A stretch of 64,000 nucleotides of DNA from Haliscomenobacter sp. Lineage in GTDB: Bacteria > Bacteroidota > Bacteroidia > Chitinophagales > Saprospiraceae. Of the stretch, positions 45,267 to 53,735 are shown piece after piece (position 1 is the first letter of the stretch; every line of letters begins with the position of its first letter). The notes beneath the pieces were generated by a model. The model saw nothing but the letters and a program-made list of their open reading frames with translations. It was not told the DNA's origin and made no database searches. The stretch lies in assembly GCA_016713275.1 (NCBI GenBank), contig JADJPL010000001.1, forward strand, positions 617,001 through 681,000. Reading direction: 5' to 3'. Made by a program: the position numbers and the translations under genes.

Positions 45267-45337
45267 GATCTAGGGATTGAATCCAGGGCAATGCTACTCG
45301 TACATTGAGATACAATCCTGTCTGAAAATAGTTTAAT

Positions 45338-45418
45338 AATAGCCTTGTTGCGACGGGCCAGCGCGGGAAAAAAATGAGCTATTTCCCCGCCGCGCTGGCC
45401 CGTCGCAATAAGGCTATT
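45338..45418. repeat. Long inverted repeat with 29-30-base arms
   Basis: Left arm 45338-45367 (AATAGCCTTGTTGCGACGGG...) and right arm 45390-45418 (...CCCGTCGCAATAAGGCTATT) are complementary except for one base, around a 22-base loop. It lies directly after the stop of the secreted-protein gene on the minus strand and would make a very stable RNA hairpin, but has no T-run. One arm recurs, diverged, at 53398. Confidence 0.75.
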
Positions 45419-45421
45419 TCC

Positions 45422-48238
45422 CTATCGGGTTCGGATCAGCCGTTCGGTCCGGGACTTGTTTCCGGCTACCACCCGAATGAAGAACACGCCCCCTGGGTAT
45501 GCTTCCAGCGGAATATCCATCTGGATCTCGGACGTCCGCCCGAACCGGGTTTCCCGCAGCAACTGCCCGTACATGGAAATAATTTGGACCTGCGCATCCA
45601 ATGCTTCGGGGAATTGCACCAGCAGACGGCTAAGCCCGGTACTTGGGTTGGGCGCCAGGAGGAATTTTTCTACTTCCAGCACCTCGTTCGCCGAAGTAAC
45701 CAGGGTAGAGGCAATGTCCCTGCATCCATAGCGGTCGGTGACGGTAACTTCAAAGAACCCGCCCGAAGGAAGGGTTGCCGTTGCATTGGTTGCCCCGGTA
45801 TTCCATTGATATTGGAATGGGCCGTTAACGCTTTTGCTCAGCACGTTAGCTGTCCGCGGCTGGAGATTCGAAGGGCTGACGAGGATGGACAGGTCGAGGG
45901 AAGCCGGGCAGCGAAGCACCTGGATGTTATCGAGATCGACAAAATAATCGCCCTGTCCCCAGGTGGCCAGAAACCGCACCCGGATATATTGCCCGTTAAA
46001 CGTATCGAGTTTAACCGAAACTTGTTTCATTACCGCTGAAGCGATATGGTTTTGGTTGTTGATGACGGAGACGGTCCGGAAGGTCGTTCCGCAATCGGTG
46101 GAGACCTGGATTTCCAGGCGGTCATTCGGACCGAGCTGGGTACCCTGGCTTCCGTTACCAACGAAGTTAGTAAACCGGTAGTCGAATACCAGGCTATCTC
46201 CTTTGGCGATGGGGCCAAAGGCAGGCGTGGTAGCCTGCATGGTGCGATCGTTGGTGAACAGGTTGTCGGAGACGACATAGGAGGCGTTATTCCGTCCGTT
46301 AGATACAATAACATCCTGGTCGATCGTCCACTCTTTAGGGAGCGCTCCCCGCTCGAAATCTTCGGCAAAAGGCAGCGGTTGCGCGCTGTAGAAGGTGTAG
46401 AAGATGGTATCGTTAGCTGGCGTGCCGTCGGCGCTTTTCACCCAGGCTTTGATGGTGTAAGCCCCGGGGGCCTGGGAGTTGAAGCGGGTATTAAAGGAAA
46501 AATCGAGCTTTTGCCCCGGGGTGATCTGGGAGGCGACGTTTTCCTGTACAGCCGGGCCATTGTTGACGCTGTAAGCCGCCTGAATTCCGGTAGCGGTAGC
46601 AGTAGCGCCGAGGTTGCCTATGCTCAAAACCACCTGGTCGGTGGGACTTCCGCAGGTGAGGCCTCCGTTATTTCTAACCTGGAGGGCGGCTACATCGAGG
46701 GTTGAGGCGTCGATGCGAATGTTGTCTACCGCGATTCCGTCGAAGTGGTTGTTGTAATCTGCCCGGAAAACGAACCGCAGGCGCACATCCGGCATCCCGG
46801 CGGCGCCGGTAAGCGGGTGCGCAGCCTGAAACCAACCCGGCGCGCCTCCGTTGCCGGTCCATACCTGGCGATCGGAGTTGTTGTACCAATTGATTCCCGA
46901 AGAGGACAATCCCAGCAGGGACCAGGTTTTTCCGGCATCCAGGCTCATTTCGACCCAGGCGCCGTCGCAACAGATCTCGGCGTCGACCCGCATGGCAAAA
47001 GACAAGGTGGGGTCTTTGGTCAGCGTGGAGAAGTCCAGACAAGGAGAAAGAAGGTAGGACCATTCATCTGCTGAGTACCCTCCTTTGAGGCTGGTCGTCC
47101 AGGCCCGCTGACCGCTAAAAGCGCCATGGAGGACTCTGCCGTTGGGGTATCCAAGCCCCCAGCTGGAGGGGGTGCTGTTTTGATCGGGATACCAGCCGGT
47201 AAAGCCCTGATCCAGATTGACAAAGTAAGGCAGGGAATTGATCGTAGGCGCGTGTACGACGAGCAAGCTGGAGGTGTCGTTTTTGGACACGCTGTCGGCT
47301 TTGAGTTCGGTCCATGCCTGGACGATGTATTCGCCGGGGGCGCCAAAATTGTACACGAGGTCGAAGGTGGCCTCTTCGATGCTGTCTTTTCCGATCACGC
47401 CGGTATACATCCCGTCTTTGGGCATATCGATGTTGGCTTTGCGTCCGTTCACCGCGTAAAGGAATGGGATAAAGGTTTGAGGTTCGCCGCCATAGTTGCC
47501 GATTCCGACTTTAATCGAATCGGCGCCAAGGTCGCATCCGCTTTGAGGCGCGAAGATCTCGGCTACCCCGACGTCGTTGGCCCATAGGGTTTTAAAGGAG
47601 AACGGCCCGATGACCTGACTGGTATCTCCTTTAGCGGAACAACGGACGGAGAGGTAAAACTGGTACGCGGTATTTTCTTTGAGCCCGGTCACCTTCAGCT
47701 TGTCGGAAGTCACCTGGAACAATTTACCTTTTCCCCGGGTAAACCCAGCGGTATCGATCTCCAGCAGGTATTTACCGGTTGTATCGGGGCGAATCCACCG
47801 GATATCGGCAGTGAAGGCCCGAACATCGCCGATCTGCACGCCCAGAACGGGAGGGATTGGGCAGGAAGGGCAGGCGATGAGTTGGCGAAGGACCTCGCCG
47901 GCAGGGAGTTGGGTTCCGCTACCTGTGAACAAGACCGCTCCATCCGGGTGGTAAACGGTGAAGGATACGCCCTCGTTGTTGGCGCCCGGGAGAAACTGAA
48001 GCGTCAGGGTATCTGCAGTATAGGCCGGAATGAAAAAGCGGGATGTGGACTGTCCCTCTTCAAGGGTATAAATCGTACCTTTTTGCCGGATGCGCAACTC
48101 CAGACTTGCGCCTTGCCAGCCCTGGCCGTTTGCGTCGGTCAGTTCAAGGGTAAAGATGCAGGGAATAGATTGCGCTTGCATAAACAGCGGAAGCCAAGAA
48201 AACGCCCCAAGCAGGGAAATAACAAAACGCCACTTCAT
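45422..48238 (-). CDS. Large secreted adhesin-like protein, type IX secretion cargo
   Basis: A 938-residue protein from ATG 48238 (MKWRFVISLLGAFSWLPLFMQAQ, a signal peptide). In order: a lipid/C2-like N-terminal beta domain, a fibronectin type III domain (ADIRWIRPDTTGKYLLEID ... LKENTAYQFYLSVRC), a CARDB-like domain, a MAM-like jelly roll (WAYLLSP-type ADEWSYLLSPCLDFS and HFDGIAVDNIRID), a second CARDB-like domain, a second jelly roll (YFVDLDNIQVLRC) and a PKD-like piece. It ends in a type A sorting domain (FLLAPNPSTGLSRLLVQFP). It is exported by T9SS and fixed on the surface; ligand unknown. Probably an adhesin. Confidence 0.88.
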   Translation of the reverse strand: MKWRFVISLLGAFSWLPLFMQAQSIPCIFTLELTDANGQGWQGASLELRIRQKGTIYTLEEGQSTSRFFIPAYTADTLTLQFLPGANNEGVSFTVYHPDGAVLFTGSGTQLPAGEVLRQLIACPSCPIPPVLGVQIGDVRAFTADIRWIRPDTTGKYLLEIDTAGFTRGKGKLFQVTSDKLKVTGLKENTAYQFYLSVRCSAKGDTSQVIGPFSFKTLWANDVGVAEIFAPQSGCDLGADSIKVGIGNYGGEPQTFIPFLYAVNGRKANIDMPKDGMYTGVIGKDSIEEATFDLVYNFGAPGEYIVQAWTELKADSVSKNDTSSLLVVHAPTINSLPYFVNLDQGFTGWYPDQNSTPSSWGLGYPNGRVLHGAFSGQRAWTTSLKGGYSADEWSYLLSPCLDFSTLTKDPTLSFAMRVDAEICCDGAWVEMSLDAGKTWSLLGLSSSGINWYNNSDRQVWTGNGGAPGWFQAAHPLTGAAGMPDVRLRFVFRADYNNHFDGIAVDNIRIDASTLDVAALQVRNNGGLTCGSPTDQVVLSIGNLGATATATGIQAAYSVNNGPAVQENVASQITPGQKLDFSFNTRFNSQAPGAYTIKAWVKSADGTPANDTIFYTFYSAQPLPFAEDFERGALPKEWTIDQDVIVSNGRNNASYVVSDNLFTNDRTMQATTPAFGPIAKGDSLVFDYRFTNFVGNGSQGTQLGPNDRLEIQVSTDCGTTFRTVSVINNQNHIASAVMKQVSVKLDTFNGQYIRVRFLATWGQGDYFVDLDNIQVLRCPASLDLSILVSPSNLQPRTANVLSKSVNGPFQYQWNTGATNATATLPSGGFFEVTVTDRYGCRDIASTLVTSANEVLEVEKFLLAPNPSTGLSRLLVQFPEALDAQVQIISMYGQLLRETRFGRTSEIQMDIPLEAYPGGVFFIRVVAGNKSRTERLIRTR

Positions 48239-48546
48239 GACTGTATGATTTTTGTAAACGATACCAGCTATGCCCGAGGTTTTCGTTGCGGCGCCCCGGT
48301 CGTATAGCGCAGCTAAAAATAGCAAATAAATCGTTATCCCGGCCCCGAATTGATGGGTTCGCCGGTTGGCTGACAAGCTTTAACATCCGTTGTGCGGGGC
48401 GTCAGGTGTCTGCGAATGCCAGGGGCCTCCCCTCTGCCTGCCAAAAGCAGCCGCGCGCGTGTAGCGAAACCCGGGTTATTCGGCAACAGATAAACCTTTT
48501 TCGTCCGATTCTGTTTCTTCAACATCACCCGTCCTGAAATAGCGAA
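48239..48546. other. 308-base divergent intergenic region
   Basis: Separates the adhesin-like gene from the MerR gene. I see no complete -33/-7 promoter, no strong hairpin and no credible gene. Short open frames here look like non-coding GC-rich sequence. Confidence 0.6.
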
Positions 48547-49476
48547 ATGGAGGAACAACGGATCGTTTCATTTGCTGAAAGGAAAAAATCTATTGGCGCA
48601 GTGGCTGTTTATTCAATAAAAGATCTGGAAAAACTTTCCGGCATAAAGGCCCATACCATTCGCATATGGGAACAGCGCTACCATATTATCCAGCCCAAGC
48701 GCACCAAAACCAATATCCGGTACTACCAGGATGAAGACCTCAAATTTCTGCTCAATGTAGCCCTTCTCAATAAGAACGGATTTAAGATTTCCAAAATCGC
48801 CCACATGAACCGGATGGAGGTAGCTGAGAAAGTGGCGGCGATCTCGGAGATCAATTTCGAATCCGATACGCAGCTGGATGCCCTTACCCTGGCCATGATT
48901 GAAATGGACGAATACAAGTTCGACCGCATCATGACGACCAATATCGCCCAGATTGGTTTTGAGCGCACCATGCTCGAAGTGATCTATCCCTTTCTGGACA
49001 AATTGAGCATTCTATGGCTCACCGGCTCCATCAACCCGGTTCAGGAAAACTTCATGAGCTACCTCATACGCCAGAAGCTGATCGTGGCGATCGACAGAGC
49101 CCCTCTTCCTTCAGGCAGAGATATCCGGAAATTCGTCATTTACCTTCCGGAAGGCGAGCGCCAGGAGCTAAGCCTTCTTTTTATGCATTACCTTCTGAAA
49201 TCCAGGAATAATCAGGTGATCTACCTTGGTCAGGATATTTCTTTGTCCGATCTGAAGGATGCATGCAAAATCCACCGCCCCCACTACCTGTTTACCATGA
49301 TCACCGAATCCTTTGCCAAAGAGTCGGTTCAAACCTACGTCGACCGGCTGGCGGAAAGCTTTCCGGATGCCATCATTCTCCTTTCCGGCTATCAGATAGC
49401 CGCGCAGCCTGTCCTTCCTCCGGATAATGTCCGCTTGCTGTATAGTTTGGATCAGACCTTATCCCTGGTGAGCTGA
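48547..49476 (+). CDS. MerR-family regulator with a B12-domain-like C-terminus lacking B12 ligands
   Basis: A 309-residue protein. MerR winged helix: AVYSIKDLEKLSGIKAHTIRIWEQRYHIIQPKRTKTNIRYY. The remainder aligns with the four-helix and Rossmann parts of CarA/CarH/LitR photoreceptors. In those, Wx9EH and a later His bind adenosylcobalamin. Here WLTGSINPVQEN has Asn for the His, and EGERQELSLL has Gln where the second His would be, so cobalamin binding looks lost. Likely a light- and B12-independent repressor or activator; targets unknown. No carotenoid genes are close. Confidence 0.88.
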   Translation: MEEQRIVSFAERKKSIGAVAVYSIKDLEKLSGIKAHTIRIWEQRYHIIQPKRTKTNIRYYQDEDLKFLLNVALLNKNGFKISKIAHMNRMEVAEKVAAISEINFESDTQLDALTLAMIEMDEYKFDRIMTTNIAQIGFERTMLEVIYPFLDKLSILWLTGSINPVQENFMSYLIRQKLIVAIDRAPLPSGRDIRKFVIYLPEGERQELSLLFMHYLLKSRNNQVIYLGQDISLSDLKDACKIHRPHYLFTMITESFAKESVQTYVDRLAESFPDAIILLSGYQIAAQPVLPPDNVRLLYSLDQTLSLVS

Positions 49477-49487
49477 ATTCGTCAAAA

Positions 49488-49519
49488 TTTGGCGTATCCC
49501 ATTCCCTTTTTTAGCTTTG
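49488..49519 (+). promoter_or_regulatory. Promoter of the YceI-like lipoprotein gene
   Basis: TTTG (49488-49491), 20 bases, TAGCTTTG (49512-49519): a full-consensus -33/-7 pair, 21 bases before the ATG. One of the clearest promoters in the window. Confidence 0.75.
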
Positions 49520-49540
49520 CACAGCAAAAAACGAGACTTC

Positions 49541-50200
49541 ATGAACTACTTTCAAAAGCTTGCCGCCTTTGCCGTCCTGATGATGGCTCTGACTACCTGT
49601 CAGAATGATTCCGATAGCCCGTACGCAACCCACAAGTACAGCCCCCAAACGTCGTCCCGCACCCAGAAATATACGGTGAACTCTGGTCACAGTTCCTTTT
49701 CTATTCAATTGGAGCCCTTGAACGCCGAAGGAGGAAACCCTGGGTTTGTCACGGCGATGGTGGACGGGACCCTGCTCATTGAAGCCGACCGGATCGTTGG
49801 TGGCGAGGTGATCTTGTATATGGAGCGGATGATCGATCAGGTGGGAGCTCCCGGTTCGGAAACCGGGAAAAAGATGTTTCAATCGTCCCGGTTTAAAACA
49901 GGAACGATTCAGCTCGCTCAACTGACCCCCGCCAAAGCGGTTACTGCACTGAGTTCGCACGACGCATCCATCAACATCCATTTATTAAAGAAAAAAAGAG
50001 GGATGGTCCTTCCAGTGCGGGTCGTCGTCACGGAAAACATTGCTGCGTTCTCCGCTGCAGATTTTCTGATCGACCTGACGAAGTGGGGACTAAAGCCGGA
50101 ACAGGAAGGATGGAAAAATACCGCTAAGATGACCTTGCGGATTTTTGGGGAAGCCCACCCGATCGTTCCTCAAGTGATCGAGCCGGATTCGCTGCAGTAG
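49541..50200 (+). CDS. YceI-like lipoprotein
   Basis: A 219-residue lipoprotein starting MNYFQKLAAFAVLMMALTTC (lipobox Cys20). After a low-complexity linker the mature domain runs YTVNSGHSSFSIQLEPLNAEGG ... VDGTLLIEADRIVGGEVILYMERM, an extended lipocalin-like barrel as in YceI; the late segment SAADFLIDLTKWGLKPE matches too. YceI relatives bind isoprenoid or fatty amide lipids in the periplasm. Resemblance is at the fold level, so ligand is unknown. It has its own promoter. Confidence 0.72.
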   Translation: MNYFQKLAAFAVLMMALTTCQNDSDSPYATHKYSPQTSSRTQKYTVNSGHSSFSIQLEPLNAEGGNPGFVTAMVDGTLLIEADRIVGGEVILYMERMIDQVGAPGSETGKKMFQSSRFKTGTIQLAQLTPAKAVTALSSHDASINIHLLKKKRGMVLPVRVVVTENIAAFSAADFLIDLTKWGLKPEQEGWKNTAKMTLRIFGEAHPIVPQVIEPDSLQ

Positions 50201-50323
50201 GCGTTGCCGCTGCCTCGCATTTTGTCCCGGTTCTTTTTCGGCGACCTTCTTTTTGTTTCTCTCTGGTAGAAGCAAATCGTATACTGTATTTTTTTCTATT
50301 TTTAGGAAATTCTATTGACTACC

Positions 50324-52108
50324 ATGGATTTCCTGCGCTTAATTGACCTTTTTCCTTTCCAAAACCATCGCTATCCAAACAGCAGGGCACTGAACTGGAA
50401 ACCCGGCCTGGAATGGGAAGGGTTTTCTACTGCGGAATGCATAGAGATGGTGAACCGGGCAAGCGCCGCCATGATGCGGGAGGGGCTGCAAAAATCCGAC
50501 CGGGTCGCTATATTGAGCCGGGGAGGCAGCCCGTTCTGGACGTTTCTGGACCTGGGGCTCCAGCAAATAGGGGTTATCGTCGTGCCGGTTCATGCGGCTA
50601 TTCTTCCGGAAGAGCTGATTTTCATTCTTCAGGATGCTCAAGTGAGGGCTTGCTTTGCCGGAAACGCGGCTTTGTTTGAACAAGTGGAGCAAATCCGGGA
50701 TCAAATACCTTCTTTGGAATGGGTGCGCATGATTCACTCCGACCCCGACCGTCCCGATCTGCCTACGCTGCTGGACCCGGTAAGCTCCTCGGAGCAGACC
50801 GCCATTCAGGAGCTTGCTGCGGGCATTGGCGAAGACGATCTGGCAACTATCCTGTATACGTCGGGTACCACGGGAGTTCCCAAGGGAGTGATGCTTAGCC
50901 ACCGGAATCTGGTCAGTAATATCAAAGCGGTCATTACTCTGATCCCGATCAATTGCGAAAAGCGCGCGCTGAGCTATCTCCCGCTGACGCATATTTTGGA
51001 GCGGATGGTCGTGTATACGTACCTGGCGGCAGGCGCTTCGGTGTACTATTTAGAGGGGGCCGACCGGTTGTGGGACGGGCTGAAAGAAGTCCGGCCGCAT
51101 TATTTTACCGCAGTGCCCCTGGTTATTGACCGATTCTACCGTTTTGTGCTGCAAGAGGCGCAAAAAAAAGGCGGCCTGACGCTCAAGCTGGTCCATTGGG
51201 CGATCCAAATTGGGAAGCGCTATAAAGAATACCGGATGGAGCCTTGGTACCGCATGCAATGGCTTGCGGCTTCGGCGCTCGTCTTCCGTAGATGGAGAAA
51301 GGCCATGGGGGGCGACCTGGAAGGGATCGTCGTCGGCGCCGCCGCCCTTTCTCCTGAATTGGGAAGGCTATTTGCGGCAGCCGGTATCCGGATCAGGGAA
51401 GGGTATGGATTGACGGAGACCTCGCCGGTGGTGGCCTTCAACCGGTTTGAGCCTGGGGGCGTCCGGTTTGGTACGGTGGGCATTCCCCTGCCCGGCGTAG
51501 AGGTGCGCATCGCCGAGCCCAATGAAACCGGGGAAGGCGAAATTCTGGTGCGCGGGCCCAATGTCATGCGCGGATATTACCGGGATCAGGCATCTACGGA
51601 AAAAGTACTAACAGCCGATGGCTGGCTTCATACAGGGGACATAGGGAAATTCGTCCACAAACGGTTTCTTCAGATCAGCGGCAGAAAGAACGACACCTTT
51701 AAAACGACCTCGGGGAAGTTTGTGGTTCCGCAGGTTTTGGAGGGGCACATCCGGTCTTCTGCTTTCGTGGACCAAGTCATGGTGGTCGGCGCCAACAAGC
51801 CTTTTGTGGCCGCGCTTATCGTGCCGGACTTTCCAATCCTGGAGCAATGGTGCAGGAATAATGGCATTCACTGGACGGCCCCGCCCTACATGGTGTTAAA
51901 TTTGCGTGTCCAGCAGTTATTTGAAGCGGAAATAGAAAAAATAAACCTTGAAATTCCCAAATTTGAACAAATTGAAGCCTTCAAGCTGCTGCCCGACCCA
52001 TGGACGGAAACCCAAGGCGAATTAACGCCGACTATGAAGATCCGGCGGAAGTTTATTGCATCGAAATACCAACCCGAAATAGAGGCATTATTTGTATCCC
52101 TAAAATAA
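50324..52108 (+). CDS. Long-chain acyl-CoA synthetase (AMP-forming)
   Basis: A 594-residue adenylate-forming enzyme from ATG 50324 (MDFLRLIDLFPFQNHRYPNS). ATP loop ILYTSGTTGVPKGVMLSH, A5 motif REGYGLTETSPVV, A7 WLHTGDIGKF, A8 ISGRKNDTFKTTSGKFVVP and a C-terminal MKIRRKFI with the catalytic Lys replaced by the family equivalent. It activates fatty acids to acyl-CoA with ATP. Cytosolic or peripheral to the membrane. A CotH-like gene follows within 8 bases, so the two are likely cotranscribed. Confidence 0.92.
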   Translation: MDFLRLIDLFPFQNHRYPNSRALNWKPGLEWEGFSTAECIEMVNRASAAMMREGLQKSDRVAILSRGGSPFWTFLDLGLQQIGVIVVPVHAAILPEELIFILQDAQVRACFAGNAALFEQVEQIRDQIPSLEWVRMIHSDPDRPDLPTLLDPVSSSEQTAIQELAAGIGEDDLATILYTSGTTGVPKGVMLSHRNLVSNIKAVITLIPINCEKRALSYLPLTHILERMVVYTYLAAGASVYYLEGADRLWDGLKEVRPHYFTAVPLVIDRFYRFVLQEAQKKGGLTLKLVHWAIQIGKRYKEYRMEPWYRMQWLAASALVFRRWRKAMGGDLEGIVVGAAALSPELGRLFAAAGIRIREGYGLTETSPVVAFNRFEPGGVRFGTVGIPLPGVEVRIAEPNETGEGEILVRGPNVMRGYYRDQASTEKVLTADGWLHTGDIGKFVHKRFLQISGRKNDTFKTTSGKFVVPQVLEGHIRSSAFVDQVMVVGANKPFVAALIVPDFPILEQWCRNNGIHWTAPPYMVLNLRVQQLFEAEIEKINLEIPKFEQIEAFKLLPDPWTETQGELTPTMKIRRKFIASKYQPEIEALFVSLK

Positions 52109-52116
52109 AAAGCACC

Positions 52117-53192
52117 ATGCGCACTTCCCTTTTCGGCACCATTGCCTGCTTCGCCCTGAATTTTCTCCCGCTGATCGCCTTCAGCCAGGTGGCGCCATTT
52201 CCTCCAGTTCCTGATTCTTTGGGCAGGCAAAGTCTCTTTGATGCCCTGTTTCCTACGCAGGACGATATTCTGGAAATCAACCTGACCACCGATCTGGGGA
52301 TGCTGATGAAAAAACGCACCGTAGAAGCCTATCAACCGGCGCATATCCAGTTTCAGATTCCTGGCGGCGTCATGGTAGATCACAACCTGGAGATCAAAGC
52401 TCGGGGAATTACCCGCAAGGAAATCTGTAGCCATCCTCCCATCAAAGTGAAATTCAAGAAAAAGACCCTGGACACGCTTGGGTTCTCCAAGTTCAATGAG
52501 ATGAAAGTGGTTTGGCAGTGCAAGCCGGGAAAAGCTTACGAACAATGGCTGTACCGGGAATACCTGGTCTACCGGTTGTATAATCTGATTTCCCCTTACA
52601 GCTACCGGGTCAAATTGGTAAAAATGCAGGTTATCGACGCCAGGGATACCTCCAAACAGCACCTGAAGTACGGTTTTTTCTCGAAGACGACGACCAGCTC
52701 AGCCAGCGCATGAAGGGAGAACTCACCGAAGAACCCATTAAAAATGTAAGCCGGTTTCTCCGGGAGCACTTGTTGCGCTTTTTTGTTTTCCAGTATATGG
52801 TTGGGAACACGGATTGGAGCTTCGGCAACCTGCACAATGTGCGGTTCATGAACTTCCCCGAACTTCGCAAAGCGATGCCTATCCCCTATGATTTTGACTA
52901 CGCAGGCGTCGTCTCCGCTCCGTATGCGGTCCCGCACGAGAGTTTGCCCATCAAAGACGTCCGGGAGCGGCATTATCAAGGGGTGGAATGCACCGCTTCG
53001 GAACTGGTTCTCCTCAATAAGTTCTTCTCCGAGCGCAAGCCGGAAATCATGGAGTATTGCGAAAAATTCCCGCATCTGGACGCCTTGTCAAAAAAGGACG
53101 TTGTGGGCTACCTGAATAGCTTTTTCGAGATCCTCGACCGGAAAAACGGTCTCGGACAGTTCATCGGTGAGCTCAAACCAAGTTCCAACTAG
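52117..53192 (+). pseudogene. Secreted CotH-like protein, split by a one-base frameshift
   Basis: ATG 52117 starts MRTSLFGTIACFALNFLPLIAFSQ, a signal peptide. The first frame runs to HLKYGFF and then loses sense; with one more T in the T-run at 52673-52679 it continues LEDDDQLSQRMKGELTEEPIKN to the stop at 53192, giving 358 residues. YMVGNTDWSFGNLHNVRFM has the Asp...Asn spacing of a kinase catalytic loop and AMPIPYDFDYAGV the metal-binding Asp, as in CotH secretory protein kinases. ATP phosphotransfer is inferred only. Overlap with the acyl-CoA ligase operon is 8 bases away. Confidence 0.72.
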
Positions 53193-53221
53193 GAAAATCG
53201 GGAGGCTTGCCTTTTTGGCGC

Positions 53222-53390
53222 AAAAAAAACAAAGCGCATGACTGGGGTTATCTGAAAAGACTACTCTTTGCCTCCGGCATGAAATTTTATTTTCTTTTTT
53301 CAATTTTTATTGAAAAAAGAAAATATTTTTTTGTTGCCTTGGGCAAAAACCGTCTTTTGAGACAGCCTCAAATCATGCGCTTTGTTTTTC
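53222..53390. repeat. MITE-like palindromic repeat copy 5 with extra flanking arms
   Basis: The inner element ends in GTCTTTTGAGACAGCC, the canonical end, and has a perfect centre TTTTCTTTTTTCAAT-TTTT-ATTGAAAAAAGAAAA. The motif TTTGCCTCCGGCATGAAAT matches other copies. Outside it are further exact arms, AAAAACAAAGCGCATGA (53225-53241) and TCATGCGCTTTGTTTTT (53373-53389). The whole can fold into one hairpin of about 165 bases. Confidence 0.72.
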
Positions 53391-53397
53391 CTTATTA

Positions 53398-53423
53398 GAC
53401 CCGTCGCAACAAGTCTATTTACC
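53398..53423. repeat. Single diverged arm of the 45338 inverted repeat
   Basis: GACCCGTCGCAACAAGTCTATTTACC matches the right arm at 45398 onward at most positions. No second arm is present. Like the full copy it lies just after a minus-strand stop codon (53433). Confidence 0.5.
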
Positions 53424-53432
53424 GTTTCCGGA

Positions 53433-53564
53433 TCAGAGGACTTCGGGAACGCCGGAGAAACTCCGCTGATAGAGGTAGATAAGCAACAGTGCGAACAAGA
53501 ATAAGAAAATGAAAAGGGAGAGCAGGCAATATCCTTTTCGGCCAACGCTTTCTATTTCTGACAT
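53433..53564 (-). CDS. Small single-helix membrane protein
   Basis: A 43-residue protein from ATG 53564, MSEIESVGRKGYCLLSLF, with one long hydrophobic helix (about 13-32) and a short polar tail QRSFSGVPEVL. No homologue recognised. It is the only open frame in a stretch that is otherwise repeats, and the charged-then-hydrophobic layout is protein-like. It could be a chance frame. Confidence 0.4.
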   Translation of the reverse strand: MSEIESVGRKGYCLLSLFIFLFLFALLLIYLYQRSFSGVPEVL

Positions 53565-53670
53565 GTGTGCGTTATTTTTTGGGTGCGACCATCCGGTTTT
53601 CCGACGCAAATATGGGTAAAAAATCAAAAAGCGCCAATTTTTCCCTTTCCCAAAACCACGACATCGGGTA

Positions 53671-53714
53671 AAAAGCAGCGGGCCGTTCCCTGGCGCTTTG
53701 GAAACGGCCCGCTG
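53671..53714 (-). terminator. Intrinsic terminator after ppiD
   Basis: Minus strand CAGCGGGCCGTTTCC pairs with GGGAACGGCCCGCTG (12 strong pairs plus a bulge) followed by CTTTTTA, 22 bases after the stop. Confidence 0.8.
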
Positions 53715-53735
53715 ACGGGTTTCCCCTGGCTGGAG

